A stretch of 44,416 nt of DNA, from NCBI GenBank assembly GCA_964569795.1, contig CAZMVB010000032.1, positions 1 through 44,416 of the forward strand, in the 5' to 3' direction. The notes under the pieces are model-generated. The model had not been told where the DNA came from, did no database searches, and saw only the letters and a list, made by a program, of their open reading frames with translations. The stretch is from JAHJDS01 sp964569795. GTDB lineage: Bacteria > Desulfobacterota > Desulfarculia > Desulfarculales > JAHJDS01. The position numbers were made by a program, and so were the translations under genes. The first letter of the stretch is position 1. Each line of letters opens with the position of its first letter. Below are positions 1 to 8,736 of this stretch, in pieces.

Positions 1-394
1 CCTGGTAGGTGTGGGTCAGGTCCACGTTGCCCTGAAGGCCCTTGGCCAGGAAGGCATGGGCCGCCTTCTCGATCACCTCGGCCGAGGCCCAGGCGCCGTG
101 CGCGTCCGGGGTGTCCGGCAGATACACCGGGCAGAAGAACAGCTGCTTGGCCTCGTCCCCTTTGCGGATGACCGCCTTGGCCAGGTCGGCCAGGACCGGG
201 ACCTTGGTCCGGGCCTCGCCCTTCTGGAACTCGGCCACGGCAATGGTCAGGGGCCCGCCTTCGAGGGCCTTGGCGATCCCCACCTGGCCGTTGGCCCCGG
301 CCGGGACGATCGAGATGAACATCACGTCCAGGTCGACGATCTCGCCGGGAGGGTTGACGGCCTTGCGGATTGAGGTTTTCGGCACTGCCATCAT
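1..394 (-). CDS. XkdF-like phage prohead protease, N-terminal part
   Basis: The frame is open from a start near 394 to the left edge, so about 130 N-terminal residues are visible and the C-terminus is missing. The stretch FCPVYLPDTPDAHGAW, followed by a helix with EVIEKAAHAF, is typical of the PBSX XkdF / Peptidase_S78_2 family, serine proteases that act on phage prohead or scaffold proteins. It lies downstream of portal and terminase in a minus-strand head module, where such a protease is expected. Two ATG codons are adjacent (394 and 391) and a GTG lies at 400; the purine-rich GGTGAGG directly precedes 394, so 391 is also possible. The plus-strand hicAB pair interrupts the head operon between this gene and the portal gene. 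The family is fairly sure; catalytic residues lie outside the visible part or could not be assigned. Confidence 0.7.
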   Translation of the reverse strand, partial: MMAVPKTSIRKAVNPPGEIVDLDVMFISIVPAGANGQVGIAKALEGGPLTIAVAEFQKGEARTKVPVLADLAKAVIRKGDEAKQLFFCPVYLPDTPDAHGAWASAEVIEKAAHAFLAKGLQGNVDLTHTYQ

Positions 395-408
395 CCTCAC
401 CAATGAGT

Positions 409-436
409 TTGACAAAGACAGCATATATGCTATCAT
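409..436 (+). promoter_or_regulatory. hicAB promoter with palindromic operator
   Basis: TTGACA at 409-414 and TATCAT at 431-436 are separated by 16 nt and point at the hicA start at 465. The spacer between the boxes is almost filled by a perfect 12-bp palindrome, AGCATATATGCT (420-431). A palindrome between -35 and -10 is the normal place for the operator bound by a ribbon-helix-helix HicB antitoxin, so autorepression is inferred. Confidence 0.65.
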
Positions 437-464
437 TCTGCTGAACGCTCAAGAGCAACCAGCG

Positions 465-704
465 ATGACCAAAGCCGAGAAGCTACTGGCCAAGATCAAG
501 ACCGCCCCTCAAGACGTGAGGTGGGAAGAACTTGTCAGGTTCCTAAAGTGCGAAGGCTTTAAGATGCAGTCCGGTGATGGCTCGCGGTACACCTTCAAAA
601 GGGAGTCCGACCGGCTGCGTTTTACGGTTCACAGGCCGCACGGCGACTCCAAGGTCGACACCAGCGCGGTCAAGAAGCTCTTGGAACTTCTCAACCTAAA
701 ATGA
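465..704 (+). CDS. hicA: HicA-family mRNA interferase toxin
   Basis: 79 residues. HicA toxins have a double-stranded-RNA-binding-like fold and cleave mRNA in a ribosome-independent way. Visible family features are the N-terminal helix MTKAEKLLAKI, the segment RFLKCEGFKMQSGDGSRY, and the RPHG...VDTSAVKKLLELL tail. The usual catalytic His after GS appears as Arg-Tyr here (GSRY), as in the HicA branch with a later RPH motif, where the His of RPHG may take that role. A longer frame is open upstream, but the ATG at 465 sits just after a good promoter and gives the family's usual length. It precedes hicB by 7 nt, forming a two-gene operon opposite in direction to the phage head genes. Confidence 0.82.
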   Translation: MTKAEKLLAKIKTAPQDVRWEELVRFLKCEGFKMQSGDGSRYTFKRESDRLRFTVHRPHGDSKVDTSAVKKLLELLNLK

Positions 705-711
705 GGTTGCC

Positions 712-1113
712 ATGCCTACCCTTGACGAATACATGGCCCGTAAGTACCCGATCTTCGTCGAGCCTGGCGAAGAGTCGGGTTTCATCGCCACCTACCCCGA
801 CCTGCCCGGCATAGTTGCGCACGGTGCAACTTATAATAAGGTCGTCAAAAACGCCGAGGCCCTTCGGGAAGAATGGATTCGGGGTCAGCTTGAAGACGGT
901 TGGCCAGTCCCGGTCCCTGATGAACTTGCTTCCTGTAAAGGGTCTCTGACGGTTCGCATCCCCGTGAGCCTTCATCGGCGGCTCAAGCAAAGGGCCAAGC
1001 GGGAGGGCGTCAGCCTCAATCAATGGGTGTCCACGATCCTGGCCCGGAGCGAGCCCACCGCCACCAGCGACCGGAAGGCAAAAGGCGACTCGAAGGCAAG
1101 CAGGGCCGCCTAA
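712..1113 (+). CDS. hicB: HicB-family antitoxin
   Basis: 133 residues. Residues 10-65 have the partial RNase-H-like HicB fold (FIATYPDLPGIVAHG, then a helix with NAEALREEWI). Residues 78-110 form a C-terminal ribbon-helix-helix DNA-binding segment (LTVRIPVSLHRRLKQRAKRE). The protein should neutralise the HicA encoded just upstream and repress the shared promoter through the 420-431 palindrome. The tail after residue 112 is basic and looks disordered. The gene converges on the portal gene, and the two stop codons overlap (1110-1113), so there is no space for a terminator between them. Confidence 0.85.
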   Translation: MPTLDEYMARKYPIFVEPGEESGFIATYPDLPGIVAHGATYNKVVKNAEALREEWIRGQLEDGWPVPVPDELASCKGSLTVRIPVSLHRRLKQRAKREGVSLNQWVSTILARSEPTATSDRKAKGDSKASRAA

Positions 1114-3386
1114 ATCACCGGCTCCTCACCGCACCGGCAGTTACCGTGGATCGCGCCCAGGATCGGGGTGGGGTTGGGGTCATCCCCGGTCGGCCAGGGC
1201 ATCAGCGCCTTGACCGCCTCGGGATCGTCGCCGGCGGCCAGTACCGCGTCCCGGACCTTGACCGCCGCGGCCACGGTGTACACCTTGCCCTCGAGGTCCC
1301 GGCACCGCTGGCAGACCCGCTGGTCGCCCATGGTGTAGCGCCGGTACTTCTTGACCCCGGCCTGGCTCATGGCCTCGACCGTGCCGAAGGCCCTTGACCG
1401 CGACAGCATCGACGCCGCGTTCATCTTCCAGTAGGCGGCCGACTTGTCCGCCAGGTGGCCGAACTGACTCTCCAGGATCTGGCCCAGCTCGGTCCGGCCC
1501 AGGCCGTTCTCCAGGGCCTCCTGGGCCGTGGCCGCCAGGTTCTTCGCAAGAACCTCCCGGCCGTGGGTCTTGATCCAGTAAACCGTGTGCTCGCCCAGCA
1601 CGGCCCGGGTCTGGTCGTCCACCAGGTTCCAGGCCAGATCACCCACCCCGAGGTCGCGGGCCGTCTTGGCCTTGGCCCGATCGTACATCTGGTGGATGGC
1701 GCTCTTGATCGTCCGGCTGGAGGTGACCCCGACCTCGCCCAGGGCCGAGGCGAAGTAGTTCGCCAGGAGGTCGATGTCCGCCTCGGTCAGGGGGTCGCCC
1801 CGGCCGAGAACGCTCTTCATATAGGCCAGGATGTCCCGCTTGGCCTCATCGAAGTCCGCGGCGCATGCCCCGGTGATCATGTTCTCGAGGTCGGACTCCC
1901 ACTCGATCTTTTCCAGGGCGGCCGTCTGGAGCGGGACCGCCGGCGCGGTCAGCGAGTCCTCGAGGTCGATCAAACGCCCGCCGCTGAGGATCACCTTTCG
2001 ATCGGCCCAGTCCTCATCGAGCGGGGCCAGTCCGGCCCCCTGGAGCATCTCGTTGACCGTCAACAGGCCCAGCTCGGAGCGCTTCCGGATGACGTCCAGC
2101 GCGGCGCCCTTGTCCTCGACGTCCCAGTCGGTGATCCGGATCACCCAGTCGTTGACGCCCAGGCCGGCCTTGACCAGGGTGTTGTTGATCAGGGCCTCGA
2201 GGGCCACCTGCCGGGGCCGGACGATGGTCGTCAGGAAGACGTCCATCTGCCCCTCGGCGTCGCCCTGCCCGCCCAGTTGGCCGGAACTGATGATCCCCAC
2301 CAGCCTGGGCGGCACGCCGTGGGCCCGGACCGTCTCGTCCCGGTTCAGGGTCCGCAGGTCGAGGAACGAACCGTCCTTGACCTCTGAACTGAGGCGCTGA
2401 AGGCGGAGCGTGTAGCCGTCCGGAAGCCCGACCACCAGGATCTCCCGGGGTCTGGGCCCGTTCTTGGACTTGATCCGATCTTCGAGGAACTTCCTGGTCT
2501 TCTCGACCGCCCCGCGCAGATCCTCGTCCATCCAGGTCTCGGGACTCTCGGTCTCCTCTATCCCGACCTCTTGGGCATCAATCGGCTGGACGGCCGCGCT
2601 GAACGGATTGGCCCAGTAATCACCGCCGACGTCGGGCCGCTTCACCTTCTCGAAAACGGCGATGTACTCGGGGATGAAGTCCGAGTCAAAGGTGCGCAGG
2701 TTCCAGTCCCGGATGTGTCGGGAGAGCTGGATGGCCCCGATGGCCGGCACGATGTCCGGCTGACCGTAGATCGGGCTGTTGGGGTGATAGGCCTGGAGGA
2801 TGACCAGCTCAGTGGCCCGCTTTTCCCAGGCACAATCAGGGTCCTCGCGGCCGTCGTCGGCCCGGATGATCCGCTCGTCCCCGAACGCCTTGAACCAGGT
2901 CTTTTTCGGAACTCCTCCCTGATTGACGGTCTGCAGCCAGGTCCCGGTCTTGGTCAGCCTGAAATCCTTGCCCGGGGCGTGGCCGATCAGGGCCACCTCG
3001 CCCAAAAGGTTCCTTCTGGCCTCGAACAGCCCGAAGCCGATCGCCTCCCGGTCGAGCCAGGACGGCTCCAGGACCGCGGTCAGGTCGTTTTCGTCCAGGA
3101 AATCGTCGAGCCGGGCCCGTTCCTCTTCCGAGGGTGACTCGACCTGGTCGCGAGGGGCGATCGAGAACCCCAGGCCGGCGATGACCGAGGCCTTCAGGGC
3201 GCAGCACCGGAAGTGCTCGGTGTTCTCGTCCAGGAGAAGGGCCAGCACCTCCGGGGAGTACCGGGGCCTGATGACCTGATCGTTGAGGCCTGCCTGCTCC
3301 TCGGTCTTGACCTGGGACGGCTGGACCTCCTGGACCTCGCCGCTCTTGGCCACCGCCACGCAGAACCTCTCCGGCCGTTTCTTCAT
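1110..3386 (-). CDS. Phage portal protein fused to MuF-like head morphogenesis domain
   Basis: 758 residues. The first ~420 residues match the PBSX-type phage portal family, with the conserved early segment PRYSPEVLALLLDENTEH followed by FRCCALKASVIAGLGF. The portal forms the ring at the head vertex through which DNA is packaged. The last ~150 residues carry a Mu gpF-like minor head domain: SMLSRSRAFGTVEAMSQAG, a zinc-type pair VCQRCRDLEGKVY, and a C-terminal HGNCRCGE. In many phages these are two adjacent genes; here they are one open frame. The start is set at the ATG at 3386, which overlaps the terminase stop in a TGATG junction with GAGG upstream. The longer open frame upstream lies inside terminase and is a shadow. 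Portal and terminase are therefore translationally coupled. Confidence 0.85.
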   Translation of the reverse strand: MKKRPERFCVAVAKSGEVQEVQPSQVKTEEQAGLNDQVIRPRYSPEVLALLLDENTEHFRCCALKASVIAGLGFSIAPRDQVESPSEEERARLDDFLDENDLTAVLEPSWLDREAIGFGLFEARRNLLGEVALIGHAPGKDFRLTKTGTWLQTVNQGGVPKKTWFKAFGDERIIRADDGREDPDCAWEKRATELVILQAYHPNSPIYGQPDIVPAIGAIQLSRHIRDWNLRTFDSDFIPEYIAVFEKVKRPDVGGDYWANPFSAAVQPIDAQEVGIEETESPETWMDEDLRGAVEKTRKFLEDRIKSKNGPRPREILVVGLPDGYTLRLQRLSSEVKDGSFLDLRTLNRDETVRAHGVPPRLVGIISSGQLGGQGDAEGQMDVFLTTIVRPRQVALEALINNTLVKAGLGVNDWVIRITDWDVEDKGAALDVIRKRSELGLLTVNEMLQGAGLAPLDEDWADRKVILSGGRLIDLEDSLTAPAVPLQTAALEKIEWESDLENMITGACAADFDEAKRDILAYMKSVLGRGDPLTEADIDLLANYFASALGEVGVTSSRTIKSAIHQMYDRAKAKTARDLGVGDLAWNLVDDQTRAVLGEHTVYWIKTHGREVLAKNLAATAQEALENGLGRTELGQILESQFGHLADKSAAYWKMNAASMLSRSRAFGTVEAMSQAGVKKYRRYTMGDQRVCQRCRDLEGKVYTVAAAVKVRDAVLAAGDDPEAVKALMPWPTGDDPNPTPILGAIHGNCRCGEEPVI

Positions 3387-5748
3387 CACTTCGTCCTCGG
3401 TAACCGGATCAGCTTGCGCACCTGCCAGAACATCAGCCAGGCGATCACCAGGTCGTCCTTGTGGCCCGGCATGGCCTCGTACCGATTCTTGGCCTTGCTC
3501 CACTGGAAGGCCCGGAGTTCTCTCCAGACCTCGAGGTCAGGACAGTCAACCAGGCCCTGCCGGATGACCTCCTGGCCGTCCGAGATCATCACCGGCCGGG
3601 TCTGGGAGTTGGTCAGCCAGCCGAGTTTCCGGTCCGGGTGGCGGTAGATGCGCTTGTAGGCCTCGGCCCCGAGGGTGGCCAGGACGGCGTGGCCGTGGTT
3701 GTTCCGCTCGACCGCGATCAGGGCGCCGTTGTAGAACTTGGCCACCTCGACCAGGTACTTGGCGTAGATGGCCGGCTCCCAATACCCGGCGAATACCGCC
3801 ACGACCTTCCCGGTCCGGTACTCCATGACCAGAGCCGCGGACCGGTCATTGTCCTTGTCCTCGGCGTCCGGGCCGCCCTCGGCCACGTCGGCCACGATGA
3901 TGTAGAAAGCGCCCTTCTCGGGCAGGCCGTAGATTTTGATGGGACCCTTGTCCAGGTCGACAAACCGCCTGGATTTCCGCTCCGGGGTGTCTAGGATTTC
4001 CAGGTCGCAGACCCGAATGGGCTTGGTCCGGCTGGCCTTGAGCAACCCTTCGGCGATGGCCGCCTGATCGAAGGCCGAGGCCCCACGGTGCAGGAAGGCC
4101 TCGTCCACCGTGGCCGGGTACTCCCGCTTGAACTTGTCGACGTCCCCGCCGCAGGTGTTCCGGATCGTCCACCGCCGCCAGAGAAGCTGCTCCCAGGTGA
4201 GGCCCAGCTCGTCGTGGAGGCGCTTTTCCTCGCTCGGGCCCGGCTTGCCGTCGATCACCTTGGGCCGGTTGACCTCTTCGATGAACCGCCGCTTCTCGTC
4301 AAAGTCCTTGAAGAGGAGGACGTTGTCCGGGTTCTCATGCCAGGGGAAGAAGACCAGCTTGAAGTCATTCGCCCCGATCTCGGCGTCCTTGACCAGGTCG
4401 TAGAACAGCCCCGAGGGCTCCTTGCCCGTGGACTCGGCGATGACCATCGTATCCGGGTCCGACGGGACCGTGGCCATGACCGAGGTGAAAACCTCGCGGT
4501 CCCGCTCCCGGTGCTTGGGCCAGATGCCCACCTCGGACAGATGGGCCAGCTGGTACGTCCCCGACCGGCCGGCGTCCTCGTTTTCGGCCGACTCGATGGC
4601 GATCCCACTGAGCAGCCCCGGGTTCTGGTTCCGGGTCTTGCTGTCAGGATTCTCGAAGACCAGCTCTTTCTTGCTGGAGTACCGGGCCAGGGGCTTGAGG
4701 TTGACCCGGCGGCCGGCGATTTCGGCTTCCTGGTCCGCGTGGTCGTGGAACCGCTTGTAGATCGCCAGGAGGTTGCCCGAGGCCTCCTTCTTGTGGGCGA
4801 TGGCGATGGCGTGACGGCCGCTGCGAGTCGCCGCGTCGTGATAGATGATCCCGCCCCCGCCGGTGGTCCCGCCCACCTGCCGGAACTTCACCACCACGAT
4901 CCGGACCGGCAGGCCGGCCTTTCTCTGCTCCTGAACCGCCTTCCAGAGCTTGATCTGCTCCAGGTTGGGGTGAAAGGGCTGGAGTCCCCTGGTCTTGGTC
5001 AGGATCTTCAGGTGAGGGGCGTACTCCAGAAAGTCAGTGAGCCCGGGCCGGGCCGGTTTGTCCGTGATGTACTGCTCGATGGAGACCGGCGCCGCGGGTC
5101 CGGCTTGATCCCCCGGGCCGGGGGTGACCAGGGCCAGGGCCTGCTGGCCCGTCTTGGCGACACTCACCGCCTGGGCCGCCGCCCACAGCCTCTGGGTCCC
5201 CTGGGAGTCCCTCAGGGCGTCCAAGGCCACCTTGCGGGCCTCGTTGACCAGGACCTCGGTGGTGACGATCTCCAGGGTCCGGTCTGCAACTACCTGGGCG
5301 GTGATGTTTTTCTCGGCCTGCTGCCGCGCCTCTGCCTCAATCTGCACCTGCTTGGCGACCCGCTCTTCGTACCACCCCTCGGCCCGGGCCTTCTTGTCCA
5401 GGGTGCTCTCGCTGACCTGGAAACGCTGCGCCGTGACGCGGAAACTCGCCTTCGGGTGGGTGATGTACCATGCCCTGATCCGCGGCCAGTCCGGCTTGTC
5501 TCCTTCCTGGTCAAAAACATCACTCTCGGCCCCGGTGATGTTTTCGGGGCCGGTGATGTTTTTGGGGTGTGATGTTTTTTTTGAGACCGCCAACCACGGT
5601 CGCGGTTCTTCAGCCGAAGGGTGTTCCAGCGGACGTTGAACCGCTCGGCAATGGCCTTCAGGTCCTCGTCCGCATGCTCCTCGATGTACCGGCCGATCTC
5701 CGCCCACTCGGCCTCGGACAGTCGCTTGTCACCCTTCTTCGGCGGCAC
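3386..5748 (-). CDS. Terminase large subunit, read through a -1 frameshift
   Basis: The ATPase/nuclease motor that packages phage DNA. The bulk of the protein is in one frame. It has a Walker-A-like KFRQVGGTT, an acidic Walker-B region LAHLSEVGIW, and a C-terminal nuclease segment starting AFYIIVADVAEGG. The 5' part lies in another frame starting at GTG 5748, with GAGGGA 7 nt upstream, and encodes a helix-turn-helix (residues 10-53, EWAEIGRYIEEH...IAERFNV...RGW). A second, similar helix-turn-helix (DWPRIRAWYITH...AQRFQV...EGW) follows in the terminase frame at about fused residues 88-128. Third-codon-position G/C preference switches frame exactly at an A8 run (5575-5582). A -1 slip on A-AAA-AAA joins 58 plus 729 residues into 787. 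If no slip occurs, the short product ends at 5290. A one-base sequencing error in the homopolymer is the other explanation. Confidence 0.8.
5575..5582 (-). other. A8 slippery run at the terminase frame switch
   Basis: On the coding strand, eight A residues follow CTC. In the upstream frame the codons are CAA AAA AAA, which gives the heptamer A-AAA-AAA, a known efficient -1 slippery sequence in bacteria. Slipping back one base enters the terminase frame with the codons ACA TCA. Just downstream (coding direction) lie tandem near-repeats containing AACATCACC (about 5490-5574). Confidence 0.6.
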
Positions 5749-5749
5749 A

Positions 5750-6487
5750 TCATCTTCCCTCTGTCCGTTGCGACCATCTGCCGGCCGCGCCCAAGTGACT
5801 CATGTCCGCCTCGTCCGGGCCGAAGATCTCCACCACTCGGTTGAACTGCTCCACGTCGTGGGGGACCGTCTTCCAGACGATCTCCCCGAACTTGGTGAAT
5901 TTGGGCTCACCGTTGGGGCCCTCGGCCTGGCGGAAGTGCAGCAACTCGTGAAAGATCAGCCGCCGGCGCTGATCGTGGTCCCGGACCGTCCACTCCTGCA
6001 TCTGGACGATGACCAACAGGGACGGGGTGAAGCCGGCCAGGACCGCCAGGGCCTCCTCGAAGATGGCCCGCTTCCAGCCCTCACCCTGGATCTGAGGCAC
6101 CCAGGCGATGGCCGCGGCGTCCGCGCCCCGGAGCTTCAGGGCGTCGGCATACTGGAAATAGGCGATCGGCACCCCGTCCAGGTGGCCCAAGTCTTTCCGG
6201 AACTCTTTGATTAACCCTTCGCCAATGGCTTTCGCCTCGGGGGTGTCAACTATCCCGGTCCCCTCGAGGTGGATCCCGTTCTCTGCCGCCTCGGCTTGGA
6301 CCATGGGCCGTCTCTGCCCCCCGGCCAGGTTCAAAAAGGTCCGGGCCGCCGACCCCAGACTGGCCAGCTCGCCCGGCTTCAGCGTGCCCTGGTTCTTTTT
6401 CAGGGTTTCGACTACGTTGACCAGGCCAGCCTGTCCCAGCCGCTTCCGGATATCGGCCGGGTCGATACCCTTGTCACCCCGGCTCAT
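5750..6487 (-). CDS. Putative phage metallopeptidase (HExxH)
   Basis: 245 residues. The motif HELLH at residues 180-184, in LIFHELLHF, is the zinc-binding/catalytic HExxH of the putative phage metallopeptidase family often found next to phage DNA-packaging genes. Residues 105-170 (a YFQYADALKLR-like segment, then a strand LLVIVQMQEWTV) fit the fold. Residues 1-60 are a separate helical segment I do not recognise. The start ATG overlaps the stop of the upstream methylase (ATGA), and the next gene begins 1 nt after its stop, so it is co-translated in the packaging operon. Substrate unknown. Confidence 0.7.
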   Translation of the reverse strand: MSRGDKGIDPADIRKRLGQAGLVNVVETLKKNQGTLKPGELASLGSAARTFLNLAGGQRRPMVQAEAAENGIHLEGTGIVDTPEAKAIGEGLIKEFRKDLGHLDGVPIAYFQYADALKLRGADAAAIAWVPQIQGEGWKRAIFEEALAVLAGFTPSLLVIVQMQEWTVRDHDQRRRLIFHELLHFRQAEGPNGEPKFTKFGEIVWKTVPHDVEQFNRVVEIFGPDEADMSHLGAAGRWSQRTEGR

Positions 6488-7515
6488 GACACCGCACCCA
6501 GTAGGTGGGTCCGGACGTGCTCAGCCAGGGCCTTCATGAACAGGGGCGGGACCGAATTTCCTATCCGCTCCTTGGCCTGGTTCCGGGTGCCCACCCACCT
6601 GAACTGGGGCGGGAAGCTGCCCAGGATCGCCGCCTCGAGGGTCGTCAATTTCCGGGGGACGTCCCACCGCCAGTGGAGTTGGGATCTCGTCTGGGTCCTG
6701 CTGGGCCGGTTCGGATCGAGACGGACCGAGTGAAACGACCCGACATAGTGCTCCTGGCAACCAGTCCGCCTGATCGATGCCTTGCGCAGATCCTCGCTTG
6801 GTCGGGCGAAGTGCCAGGCCTCGATGACGGCCTTGGAATGATCCCCGGGCTCACCCGGCGGGATGTGCCCGATGGCCTGGAACACCGTCACCGGCCGGCT
6901 CTGCGGCCTGGGGTGGCTGGGATTGACCTGTAGGTCTTCCCGGACGCCGATGAAGATCATCCGTTCCCGGAACTGGGGAACGGAGAAGTACATCGCGTTC
7001 ATCAGCCGGGCCGAGACCTGGTAGCCCGCAGCCTTCAAGAGACGCATGGCCTCGGCGAAGACCAGTTTCATCTTGCCTTTGACCATGCCCGAGACGTTTT
7101 CCATGAGAAACGCCCTGGGCCTCAGGCCCTCGAGCAGACGGACGTACTCCCGGAAAAGCTGGTTGCGGTCGTCCTCAAGGTCGCGCGACCCGGCCAGGCT
7201 GAACCCCTGACACGGCGGCGAGCCGTCCAGGACGTCCAGATCGCCCTGAGCGAGGCCGGTGGTTCGGAGAACGTCATCGACCGTCAGGCTGGCAATGTCC
7301 CCGTGAAAGACCGGGATCTCGGGGAAGTTCAGCCTGAACGTGGCAACCGCGTTATCGTCCCAGTCGATGGCCAGCAGTTCCCGGAAGCCGGCCATGGAGT
7401 AGCCCAGGGACGAGCCGCCGCACCCGGCAAAGGCCGAAACCACCGTCGGGGCGTCAGGCTCTTTCGGCGCCGCGTGCCGGGCCCAGGCCGCATCGAGCAG
7501 GTCCGGGTAGCTCAC
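6484..7515 (-). CDS. DNA cytosine-5 methyltransferase
   Basis: 343 residues, transfers methyl from SAM to C5 of cytosine. Motifs in order: motif I FAGCGGSSLG (about 29-38), motif IV SPPCQGFS with catalytic Cys102, motif VI MENV (138-141), motif VIII QFRER (181-185), and motif X IGNSVPP near residue 322. The region between VIII and X, the target recognition domain, is short. No partner restriction enzyme is adjacent, so this is probably an orphan phage methylase that protects phage DNA from host restriction or alters packaging/regulation. It starts at GTG 7515 and overlaps the metallopeptidase start by 4 nt. Confidence 0.92.
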   Translation of the reverse strand: MSYPDLLDAAWARHAAPKEPDAPTVVSAFAGCGGSSLGYSMAGFRELLAIDWDDNAVATFRLNFPEIPVFHGDIASLTVDDVLRTTGLAQGDLDVLDGSPPCQGFSLAGSRDLEDDRNQLFREYVRLLEGLRPRAFLMENVSGMVKGKMKLVFAEAMRLLKAAGYQVSARLMNAMYFSVPQFRERMIFIGVREDLQVNPSHPRPQSRPVTVFQAIGHIPPGEPGDHSKAVIEAWHFARPSEDLRKASIRRTGCQEHYVGSFHSVRLDPNRPSRTQTRSQLHWRWDVPRKLTTLEAAILGSFPPQFRWVGTRNQAKERIGNSVPPLFMKALAEHVRTHLLGAVS

Positions 7516-7552
7516 GACGCCACACCCGGATAGAAGTTCTGCTTGACCGGCC

Positions 7553-8062
7553 TCATTTCGGCCACCGGTGACCGCACTGGGGACACTCGATGAACTCGAT
7601 GTCGGCCTCGACCGTCTCGTCGAATTCCTTGAACTCGACCTCGGGGATCTCGACGGCCGCCTTCAACTCACCCAGCATCTCGGCCAGGGCCTCGTCCGCC
7701 CCGACCTCGATATCCGCCAGCAGCTTGGCCAGCAGGTCCGGGTCCTCGGCCGCCATGGACGTGATCCGGTCGAATATGGCGAGGGCTCGTTTTTCCTCCT
7801 GTTCGCTCAGGTCCAGATAGGTGACCGGGACCGTGGGCTGACCTTCCCGGATGGCCAGCTCGACCCGGAAATGACCGTCCACCATGTGGCCGGTGTTCTT
7901 GTTGACCTTGACCTCGTCGATCCAGCCCAGCTCGTTCAGGCTGGCCGTGGTCCACAGGCCCTGCTTCTCGGTATGGATCCGGAAGTTGAACGGGTTGGCC
8001 AGAAGCTCATGAGGGTCGACCTCGGCGTGGCCGACGATACGATTTTTCCAGATCTCGGACAA
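7553..8062 (-). CDS. ParB/Srx-like nuclease-domain phage protein with zinc-ribbon tail
   Basis: 169 residues. Residues 10-75 resemble the ParB N-terminal (ParB/sulfiredoxin) fold used by phage proteins next to DNA methylases: VDPHELLANPFNFRIH, then ELGWIDEVKVNK and MVDGHFRVELA (a GxxR-like nucleotide-binding turn, here GHFR). The C-terminus carries one CPQCGHRW zinc-knuckle-like pair. The start is TTG 8062 with a strong GGGAGGTG 8 nt upstream. It is likely a DNA-binding or nuclease-like accessory to the methylase; the exact role is unknown. The gene before it is separated by ~185 non-coding bases. Confidence 0.72.
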   Translation of the reverse strand: MSEIWKNRIVGHAEVDPHELLANPFNFRIHTEKQGLWTTASLNELGWIDEVKVNKNTGHMVDGHFRVELAIREGQPTVPVTYLDLSEQEEKRALAIFDRITSMAAEDPDLLAKLLADIEVGADEALAEMLGELKAAVEIPEVEFKEFDETVEADIEFIECPQCGHRWPK

Positions 8063-8248
8063 GACGACGCACCTCCCTTGAAGGCGTCGCCCCCGTCGTG
8101 ATAGTGTTCACGCCGTGCGGATCCGCACACCGGAAGGGGGCTCAGCCTGCTTTGGACGTGCGAGCGTCCAGGGCGACGAGGGGGAGTTGCCGCTCCCCTT
8201 CGTCCCTTCCTCTTTCACCTCTCGATTTGTTGGTTGACCAACGTTTTG
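8063..8248. other. Non-coding gap with 12-bp palindrome
   Basis: I see no gene in this gap. It holds the palindrome TTGGTTGACCAA at 8230-8241, which recurs identically at 26883-26894 inside the same phage operon. An operator role is possible. Confidence 0.4.
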
Positions 8249-8581
8249 CTATCCCGGCCGCTCGGGCGGACGGCGACTCGGGGACCTGGGCGGCCGGCCG
8301 GTCAGGGTGAAGACCAGATACCAGGACAGAAACCTCCTGATCTCGAACCAGGGATCGATCCGGTGATCATCCCAGAATTCCTGACTGGGTCTGACGTGCC
8401 GCTGATCGTGATGGATGGGACAGAGCGGCACGGTGTCGTAGTCGCTGGTCTTGAGGCCCTTGCCGCCGTTGCCCTCATGATGGGCCACGGATGGGCCCTG
8501 GGCGCCGCCACAGACCAGGCACGGCTGCTTTCGGATGTAGGCCAGATAGTCCGGGTCACGGAACGGGTCGCTTCGGGCCAC
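8249..8581 (-). CDS. HNH-type phage endonuclease
   Basis: 110 residues from GTG 8581, which has GAGGT 5 nt upstream. The frame is open further upstream, but that part includes a terminator hairpin. Key features: DPDYLAYIRKQPCLVCG (first Cys pair), then SVAHHEGNGGKGLKTSDYDT and VPLCPIHHDQRH. This Cys-His pattern is that of small phage HNH/Ref-like nucleases, which nick or cut DNA and are often placed beside terminase to support packaging. The C-terminal tail after residue 90 is rich in Arg and Pro. It is the first gene after the AT-rich island in the leftward direction. Confidence 0.75.
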   Translation of the reverse strand: MARSDPFRDPDYLAYIRKQPCLVCGGAQGPSVAHHEGNGGKGLKTSDYDTVPLCPIHHDQRHVRPSQEFWDDHRIDPWFEIRRFLSWYLVFTLTGRPPRSPSRRPPERPG

Positions 8582-8650
8582 GTCTGACCTCAGAAAAATG
8601 CCCCGGCCGGCCGGAGGGACCGGACCGACCAGGGCGGGCGGCGGTTTTCT

Positions 8651-8691
8651 CAAAAACAAAGCCCCCGGGGGTGCCATCGTCCCCCGGGGGC
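8651..8691 (-). terminator. Rho-independent terminator at the island exit
   Basis: Arms GCCCCCGGGGG (8661-8671) and CCCCCGGGGGC (8681-8691) enclose a 9-nt loop. In minus-strand RNA the stem is followed by TTTGTTTTTG. It would stop transcription leaving the AT-rich island before the HNH gene, which suggests that the downstream packaging genes use another promoter or antitermination. Confidence 0.7.
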
Positions 8692-8701
8692 ACTCTCCTG
8701 T

Positions 8702-8736
8702 GGGCCCGGTGCGGCGTTACCGTACTGACCGGGCCC
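8702..8736. repeat. Inverted repeat
   Basis: GGGCCCGGT (8702-8710) and ACCGGGCCC (8728-8736) are perfect 9-bp arms around a 17-nt loop, next to the terminator. No clear U tract follows on either strand. It may be an additional terminator or protein site; the function is not known. Confidence 0.4.

Noticed and set aside
4088..5572. 494-residue plus-strand open frame opposite terminase
   Set aside because: Terminase motifs on the other strand explain the region; the frame is a GC-driven shadow without recognisable features.
5290..5574. Downstream part of the first helix-turn-helix frame as real coding sequence
   Set aside because: Past the A8 run its codons lose the G/C third-position pattern and the terminase frame gains it; the residues become Arg/Ser/Thr-rich.
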